From CAIKMD01 sp035552195 (GTDB lineage: Bacteria > Pseudomonadota > Alphaproteobacteria > ATCC43930 > CGMCC-115725): a DNA stretch of 64,000 nt. A program made the position numbers and the translations under genes. This document shows positions 59,346-64,000 of the stretch, piece by piece. Each line of letters starts with the position of its first letter. Within the stretch, counting starts at the first letter, position 1. The notes under the pieces are model-generated. The model did no database searches. It was not told where the DNA came from and worked only from the letters and a program-made list of their open reading frames with translations. The stretch is from the NCBI GenBank assembly GCA_035552195.1, contig DASZLU010000026.1:186001-250000 (forward strand), read 5' to 3'.

Positions 59346-59746
59346 TAGCCGATCGAAATGTTCGAGAGATGAATGTTCAGGCGTTGGTACAGCACTTCGC
59401 GCAAGTTGCCGAAAGGCTGAGCGAGGTTAATTTCGAGTTGGTATCGCCAATGGATATGCCCGGCCGGGACAATTTCGTCCGAGAGTCTGAACAGCTTTAT
59501 GCAGAGTTGACGCTCGTTGACGCTGAACTGCGCTCGCGAGGGCGGGAGGCGCGGCTCGCGCTGCTTGAGCTATTCGACAGTCCGACTTTGGAGGTGCGTC
59601 TCCAAGCGGCAGTGTGCAGTCTGGGCGTCGCACCCACGGCCGCTCGCGCGCAGCTGGAGCAAATAGCGGCCACAGGCTGGATGGAAGCTATTTCGGCACA
59701 GGGGACCCTTAAAGCGCTCGATAAAGGCACTTTCAAGCCAGATTGA
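59342..59746 (+). CDS. DUF2019-like protein, probable immunity protein 5
   Basis: A 134-residue helical protein: MIADRNVREMNVQALVQHFA, REARLALLELFDSPTLEVRL, SLGVAPTAARAQLEQIAATG and the end ALDKGTFKPD. It is clearly related to the four proteins at 26.6-29.5 kb in its core and terminal signature but is more distant. It overlaps the preceding toxin stop by ATGA. Predicted to neutralise the HHIVE domain (inference). Confidence 0.75.
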   Translation: MIADRNVREMNVQALVQHFAQVAERLSEVNFELVSPMDMPGRDNFVRESEQLYAELTLVDAELRSRGREARLALLELFDSPTLEVRLQAAVCSLGVAPTAARAQLEQIAATGWMEAISAQGTLKALDKGTFKPD

Positions 59747-59749
59747 CGA

Positions 59750-59885
59750 CTCTTACGCCTCCGCCAACACCGGCCTTGCCGCTGACGAAGCTTCACGGTC
59801 GGCGGCACTGTCGCGATCCAATCGAGCTCGTAGAACAAGGCGAAGATCATGATGCTCCACGGGCCTTGGATGGCGCATCAACGCT
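59750..59885 (-). pseudogene. remnant of an OFA-type MFS gene
   Basis: Read on the minus strand, this sequence matches two separate parts of the intact transporter at 61096-62397: its last residues (compare VLAEAGA) and, adjoining, IFALFYELDWIATVPPTVKL (intact: IFGLFYGLDWIATVPPTVKL). The residues between these parts, and all the rest, are deleted. Confidence 0.75.
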
Positions 59886-60301
59886 CACCGACCGTCGCGT
59901 CCTCTTTCAATCACCTGATCGCACATCTTCTCGATGATATCGGCGACGGCGCGCGCAGCCGGGCCGATTGGGCGACGGTGCCGTGCAGCTGCCGATGACA
60001 CGGGCGTCTGCAGAACCGCCGGATGCGTGGCGCTGTAGTAGAGACGAATCCGACAGAAAGGGATGCCGAGACGCGTTGCCACGAGGCTTGCGAAGTGCGG
60101 GGACAGCCATCCTCTCCAGTAATCTCTTATGCCGAGGATGATCGTAACGGTCCCGCTCCGGTCGAATCGAATGGCCCATATTCTGTCGGTCGGAAGATGT
60201 GGATTTGACGCAATCGTCTCGACGCTCAGGTTCTCGAGCTTCGCACGCCGGATACAGCAGACCCCGCTCGAGACGGTGGATTCGGTAGCGATGACATCCA
60301 T
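59885..60301 (-). pseudogene. fragment of a molybdenum hydroxylase large subunit
   Basis: About 138 codons beginning MDVIATESTVSSGVCCIRRA. The middle, IRFDRSGTVTIILGIRDYWR and LVATRLGIPFCRIRLYYSAT, resembles the region of CoxL/xanthine-dehydrogenase-type subunits that contains D-G-x-V-x-x-x-x-G and LGIPxxRIRxxxGDT. Key residues of the family (Gln of the GQG motif, the Gly-rich GGSRS loop) are altered. An intact enzyme would be over 700 residues, so this is a decayed fragment. Confidence 0.5.
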
Positions 60302-60481
60302 GGTGAAGCGGTCCTCTTAGAATAGGTCTGGCCGTCGTCACCTCTGATGCCATGCTGTGTCGATGATTGAACTCCGGTTCTTGCGTTGGAATTGGATTGA
60401 CCCGCCTTGGCAAAATTGCGTGCCAACGGACGTGAGGGCGATGGAAGCCGCCGTTCGAGCGAACAGCGGCTTCCTCGCGAT

Positions 60482-60931
60482 TTAAGCCGTACGGAGAAGC
60501 CCGAGCTGAGTCAGGGCTTTGACCCCATCATCGAGACCGATCTCCTCGATGATTTTGCCGTCCTTGAGTTTGAGAACGGTAACGCCCGTAAAGCGCATCT
60601 TCCGGCCCGTGTTGGCCGGCAGACCGCCGGCAAGGAAATCCTTGAAGGCTGGACCGGTGTGCGTACCGCCGCCATCCCACTGGCCGACGACATAGTCGCC
60701 CTCGGCAATGAGCTCGGCAGTGCCCCAGAAGTTCAGATCGGGGAACGCCGTGCGGAAATCACGCATGAAGGCTTTGATGTCTTCACGGCCCTTGCGTGGC
60801 TCGTGCAGCGAATAATTCAGGAGCATGTCAGGCGCGGCGATCTCGTCGATCACACTTGCTTTGTAGGTTTCACCCCAGAATTCGGTGAACCAGCGACCAA
60901 CGATGGCTTTGTTGTCGTCTTGTAAGCTCAT
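60482..60931 (-). CDS. SnoaL-like polyketide-cyclase family protein
   Basis: A 149-residue protein, start at 60931 (MSLQDDNKAIVGRWFTEFWG). IDEIAAPDMLLNYSLHEPRK, FRTAFPDLNFWGTAELIAEG and GRKMRFTGVTVLKLKDGKII, then EEIGLDDGVKALTQLGLL, are typical of SnoaL-like ester cyclases. An upstream GTG at 60961 is possible. The natural substrate is unknown. Confidence 0.85.
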   Translation of the reverse strand: MSLQDDNKAIVGRWFTEFWGETYKASVIDEIAAPDMLLNYSLHEPRKGREDIKAFMRDFRTAFPDLNFWGTAELIAEGDYVVGQWDGGGTHTGPAFKDFLAGGLPANTGRKMRFTGVTVLKLKDGKIIEEIGLDDGVKALTQLGLLRTA

Positions 60932-61095
60932 GGCAATACCTCTCGATTGCGTTTCGGTCACGACATGGCGTCGATGACCTTGGCAAAGAGGTAGCTTGCT
61001 TGCGTTCAGCAGAAACTCCGGTTGTTGCGCCTCAATTCATTGAGGCAGCCATGCCGCGGAGAAAGCTGCGAGTTGGCAGACGGGACGCTGGCTGA

Positions 61096-62397
61096 TTAAG
61101 CCCCCGCTTCCGCCAGCACCGGCCGCGCGGCCGCGGGCTTCTTGCGGCCGACATTCAGCACCATGATCGCCGCCGCGGCGCAGAGCGCGCCTGAGATCCA
61201 GAACGAGCTGGTGTAGTTGCCCGAATAGGTGCGCAAGAGGCCGGCGCCATACGCCGCCATGGCCGAACCGACCTGGTGGATGACGACGATCCAGCCGTAG
61301 ACGATGCTCGACTGCTTGATGCCGAACGAGGCGGTGGCAAGCTTCACGGTCGGCGGCACGGTCGCGATCCAGTCCAGCCCGTAGAACAAGCCGAAGATCA
61401 CGATGCCCCACGGGCCTTGGATGTCGAGCGCATAGGGCAGGAAGATCAGCGACGCGCCGCGCGAGGCATAGAACCAGCACAGGAGAATGCGGCCGTCGAT
61501 CCGGTCGCTGAGCCAGCCCGAGGCGGTGGTGCCGATCATGTTGCAGACGCCCATCGCGCCGAGAATGCCGGCGGCGGTGGTCTCGGGAATGCCGTGATCG
61601 AGACACGCGGGGATGAAATGCGTGCCGACGAGGCCGAGCGTCGAAGCGCCGCACACGAAGAAGCTGCCGGCGAGCAGCCAGAAATCGCGATGCCTTGCCG
61701 CCATGCCGAGCGTCTCGAACGCGGCAGTGATCGGATTGACACGTTGCGTCGGCGCTGCGGGCGGCGCGTTGGCGGGCGTGCCGTAAGGCGTGAGGCCAAG
61801 CTGTGCCGGTGAATCGCGCATCAGCAGCCAGACCAGCGGGATGATCGCAGCCAAGATGCCGCTCGCGGCGACGACCGCGATGCGCCAGCCGAAATGCGCG
61901 GTCATCTGCGCCAGCGACGGGATGAAGATGAGCTGGCCCGCGGCGGTGGCGCCCGACAGCATGCCCATGACCAGGCCGCGCCGCGCGAAGAACCAGCGAT
62001 TGGCGATGATCGCGGCCATCACCATGGCGAGCGCGCCGACGGCGAGCCCCATGAAGATGCCGAGGATCGGCAGCAGCTCCCACGGCGCCGCGATGAAGGG
62101 CAGCGACAGCATGCCGATCAGCATCATGACGAGGCAGGTGACCATGGTCCGGCGCAAGCCGAAGCGCTCGACCGCCGCGGCCGAGAAGGGGCCGACCAGG
62201 CCGAACATCATGAGCTGCACGGCGATTGGAAAGGAAACAACGGCGCGGCTCCAGCCGAATTCATCTTCCCACGGCACCAGCATCACCGCTGAGGTCGCGC
62301 GCATGCCCGCCGCTACCAGCAGGACGATGAAGGTCACGCCGACGACCACCCAGGCGTAGTGCAGCTTCTTTTCTTCTTGCAACGCTTGCTCGGCCAT
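61096..62397 (-). CDS. MFS transporter of the oxalate/formate antiporter (OFA) type
   Basis: A 433-residue, 12-helix protein: HYAWVVVGVTFIVLLVAAGM, RFGLRRTMVTCLVMMLIGML, NRWFFARRGLVMGMLSGATA and GTTASGWLSDRIDGRILLCW. The N-R-W-F-x-x-R-R-G-L motif is characteristic of OFA and monocarboxylate porters. A degraded second copy lies at 59750-59885. Substrate probably a carboxylate. Confidence 0.88.
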   Translation of the reverse strand: MAEQALQEEKKLHYAWVVVGVTFIVLLVAAGMRATSAVMLVPWEDEFGWSRAVVSFPIAVQLMMFGLVGPFSAAAVERFGLRRTMVTCLVMMLIGMLSLPFIAAPWELLPILGIFMGLAVGALAMVMAAIIANRWFFARRGLVMGMLSGATAAGQLIFIPSLAQMTAHFGWRIAVVAASGILAAIIPLVWLLMRDSPAQLGLTPYGTPANAPPAAPTQRVNPITAAFETLGMAARHRDFWLLAGSFFVCGASTLGLVGTHFIPACLDHGIPETTAAGILGAMGVCNMIGTTASGWLSDRIDGRILLCWFYASRGASLIFLPYALDIQGPWGIVIFGLFYGLDWIATVPPTVKLATASFGIKQSSIVYGWIVVIHQVGSAMAAYGAGLLRTYSGNYTSSFWISGALCAAAAIMVLNVGRKKPAAARPVLAEAGA

Positions 62398-62413
62398 ACC
62401 GGTCGGACTCCTG

Positions 62414-63393
62414 ATGCCAGTTCCTGAGTCATTCGATCAGGCATTGTGCCGCTTTTGTCGCGCCAACGCCAATCGCCCGCTGCGCATGGCTGAATTGCGG
62501 ATCAACAAATATTCAGATGTGAGCTCGCCAATGATTAAACATTCCCTCTGTGAGCGCCTGTCCCATAATTATGAGCTAATACGCGGCCTTTCCTGCGATG
62601 AGCATGGCGTTTTCCTTGCGGGCGACGTGCCTCTGATCTATCGCGGCAGCGCGGGGCGATCTGGTTCCTTATATGTGGTTCGTCATATGTGGTTCGTCCG
62701 CGGTCCGAACTCGAAATTTTGCTGGCGGCAGCGTACGGCGAAGAATGGGATTGCCCAAGTCGCTAGTTTGCAACTAATCGCACGCTATATGAACGAGAAG
62801 AAGTGGGCCTTAGCTAAAATTGCCTCGGTCCAACTTCGCCTTCCGGAAATCAGCGACGATCTCGGGCTTGCGAAACTTCTCGCGACCGAAGCAGGCTACC
62901 TTGCGAAGAGATGCTCAAGCTGTGGTCGGAAATCCGACCACAAGAGTAGAGCGGCCGGCAAAGCGACGTTTCGACGGAGCCGCGTATTCCCGCGGGCCAA
63001 AGTGGTGGCGGCGAATGGACGAGCGACGGTGGTTACGAGCGACAGCTAGCAAACCCGCTCGTTATCCCCGCGCAAGCGATCGCGCCGCCGATGACTATTC
63101 CGGCTCCATTCGAGATCCCGCTGTCACCGACCGAGATTACGCCTGTCCCGTTTGCGCTGCCGGGAGCCGGTTTACGGCCACCGCCTCTTGTCAATCCATA
63201 TCCGAATAAACGTAAATGCGTGGAAGAGTGGGCGGCAGCCGAGGAATATTGTGCAAAAATGAAAAAGGAAGGGAAGCTTGTCGCCGGCCCTCCGGGAAAA
63301 CGGACACGGGGCTATAGCGGACCCGGTAAAAATTATGACAGCTGCGTGTTGGGACAGGTATCCGAAGAGTGCGGCGGCAATCCGACGGCCTAG
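62414..63393 (+). pseudogene. third toxin-like gene with PAGxxGGGEW linker motif, frameshifted
   Basis: The first frame starts at about 62414 and runs to TAG 63047-63049; its sensible part ends near 62920 (LAKIASVQLRLPEISDDLGL). The second frame, open from 62950 to 63393, has no start codon before 63091 but contains TEPRIPAGQSGGGEWTS at 62974-63024, a linker motif very like those of the other toxin carriers. It continues with a Pro-rich stretch and ends CVEEWAAAEEYCAKMKKEGK ... SCVLGQVSEECGGNPTA, a compact domain with four cysteines. The two frames most likely were one gene. The C-terminal domain is followed by a TPR gene 10 bases away. Confidence 0.6.
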
Positions 63394-63403
63394 GAGAGGG
63401 GCG

Positions 63404-63916
63404 ATGTCAGAAAATTATGAAGACGAATTGAAGCGACAAATGCTCATTCTGCGTACCGACCCGAAACGGTATCTCGAACTCGCAAACGAGCGTATTCTCG
63501 CGAATCCAAATAATTCCGACGGATATTTTGACCGCTATCAAGCCCACTTTCGCTTGGACCAATATGATTTGGCGCTTGCGGATCTGAACGAGGTCATCGC
63601 GCTCGAGCCGCATTGGATCGTCTATGAGTCCCGAGGAAATGTCCTGCGTGCACTCAGCCGCTATCAGGAAGCCCTCGATGACTATAATCGAGCGGAAGCA
63701 ACGGATACCGAAGAATGGCGCGGTGGCTTCGGTCGGCTTTATCGTGCAGAGTGTCACGCGCGCTTAGGTAATGAGAAGGCGGCGCTCGAAGATTGTGCCG
63801 CCTTACGAGACGATCATTGGACGCCGGGGCACCTCGGCATAGCTGGCGACAAGCGACAAGTTACAGAGGAAGTGCGTCGGATCGCTCGTCAAGCGCGCAA
63901 GCCGCGTCTCGTCTAG
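63404..63916 (+). CDS. TPR-repeat protein, possible partner of the preceding toxin-like gene
   Basis: A 170-residue protein, ATG at 63404 after GAGAGGGG. Three TPR-like units: RYLELANERILANPNNSDGY, LDQYDLALADLNEVIALEPH and SRYQEALDDYNRAEATDTEE. A basic C-terminus follows. Small TPR proteins are a known type of immunity protein behind polymorphic toxins; here this is inferred from position only. Confidence 0.75.
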   Translation: MSENYEDELKRQMLILRTDPKRYLELANERILANPNNSDGYFDRYQAHFRLDQYDLALADLNEVIALEPHWIVYESRGNVLRALSRYQEALDDYNRAEATDTEEWRGGFGRLYRAECHARLGNEKAALEDCAALRDDHWTPGHLGIAGDKRQVTEEVRRIARQARKPRLV

Positions 63917-64000
63917 CTCCGCCGTTTCGTCCGTGCCGTCGGCGGGGCGGTGAGCGGATCGTCGGGCCAGGGGTGTTTCGGATAGCGGCCGCGCATTTCG
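63913..64000 (-). CDS. hrpB: C-terminus of ATP-dependent helicase HrpB (partial)
   Basis: The last 28 codons of a minus-strand gene, MRGRYPKHPWPDDPLTAPPT followed by a basic tail ending RRS. RYPKHPWPDDP is characteristic of the end of HrpB, a DEAH-box helicase. Its stop codon overlaps the end of the TPR gene by three bases. The rest lies outside the window. Confidence 0.85.
   Translation of the reverse strand, partial: EMRGRYPKHPWPDDPLTAPPTARTKRRS

Noticed and set aside
1..64000. CRISPR arrays, tRNA or rRNA genes
   Set aside because: No regularly spaced direct repeats and no cloverleaf-like segments with CCA-type ends were noticed; a covariance search would be needed to be sure.

Overview
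The window is GC-rich DNA (roughly 62% G+C by eye) from an alphaproteobacterium, probably of the Rhizobiales (Hyphomicrobiales) type. This rests on the large PAS/hybrid histidine kinases, several periplasmic substrate-binding proteins, small alphaproteobacterial proteins of unknown function and a tail-gene order like that of gene transfer agents. The taxonomic call is an inference from gene content and style only. No tRNA, rRNA or CRISPR array was seen.

Layout. Positions 1-21.3 kb are mostly chromosomal: the end of a MetZ-like PLP enzyme; a three-gene minus-strand operon (two amidohydrolases, one frameshifted, and a binding protein); a second binding protein; a hybrid kinase with its response regulator; an S24/LexA-like repressor with regularly spaced operator-like boxes; a membrane histidine kinase; a Rieske oxygenase; an NrtS-like protein; a quinone oxidoreductase; two more binding proteins; MarC and small genes. 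From 21.5 to 54.8 kb lies a siphovirus-type prophage: two terminase small subunits, large terminase, portal, protease, major capsid, connector, gp10-like, tail terminator, tail tube, tail chaperones with a probable -1 frameshift, short tape measure, DUF2460, DUF2163, NlpC/P60, tip protein, fibres, collar, endolysin and holin. The order DUF2460-DUF2163-NlpC/P60-tip matches gene transfer agents. No integrase, replication gene or att site was recognised. The DUF2163 gene is frameshifted and the tip gene is split by an in-frame amber codon, so the element looks immobile, decaying or domesticated. Cargo genes interrupt it, many on the opposite strand: an MFS pump, a MORN lipoprotein, four methyltransferases, a MetE-like protein and a binding protein. 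From 54.9 to 64 kb follow two tandem drug-efflux type MFS genes, two more decayed toxin-immunity modules, remnants of MFS and molybdenum-hydroxylase genes, a SnoaL-like protein, an OFA-type MFS gene and the end of hrpB.

The most interesting system is at 24.3-29.5 kb. The portal protein carries a proline-rich linker and a C-terminal HHIVP nuclease-like domain. Its stop codon overlaps (ATGA) the start of a DUF2019-like gene, and three further DUF2019-like genes follow. Before each of these lies a shortened, drifting copy of the portal and/or toxin 3' end, one of them a complete orphan toxin domain. This looks like a polymorphic toxin-immunity locus built on a phage portal protein, with a trail of displaced toxin ends whose immunity genes were kept. 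A second module at 58.4-59.7 kb (linker motif, HHIVE domain, ATGA overlap, DUF2019) and a third at 62.4-63.9 kb (the same kind of linker motif, cysteine-containing C-terminus, TPR partner) share the architecture but have broken carrier genes.

Caveat: several single-base lesions occur in the window. They may be real pseudogenes or consensus errors, and only read-level data can separate these.
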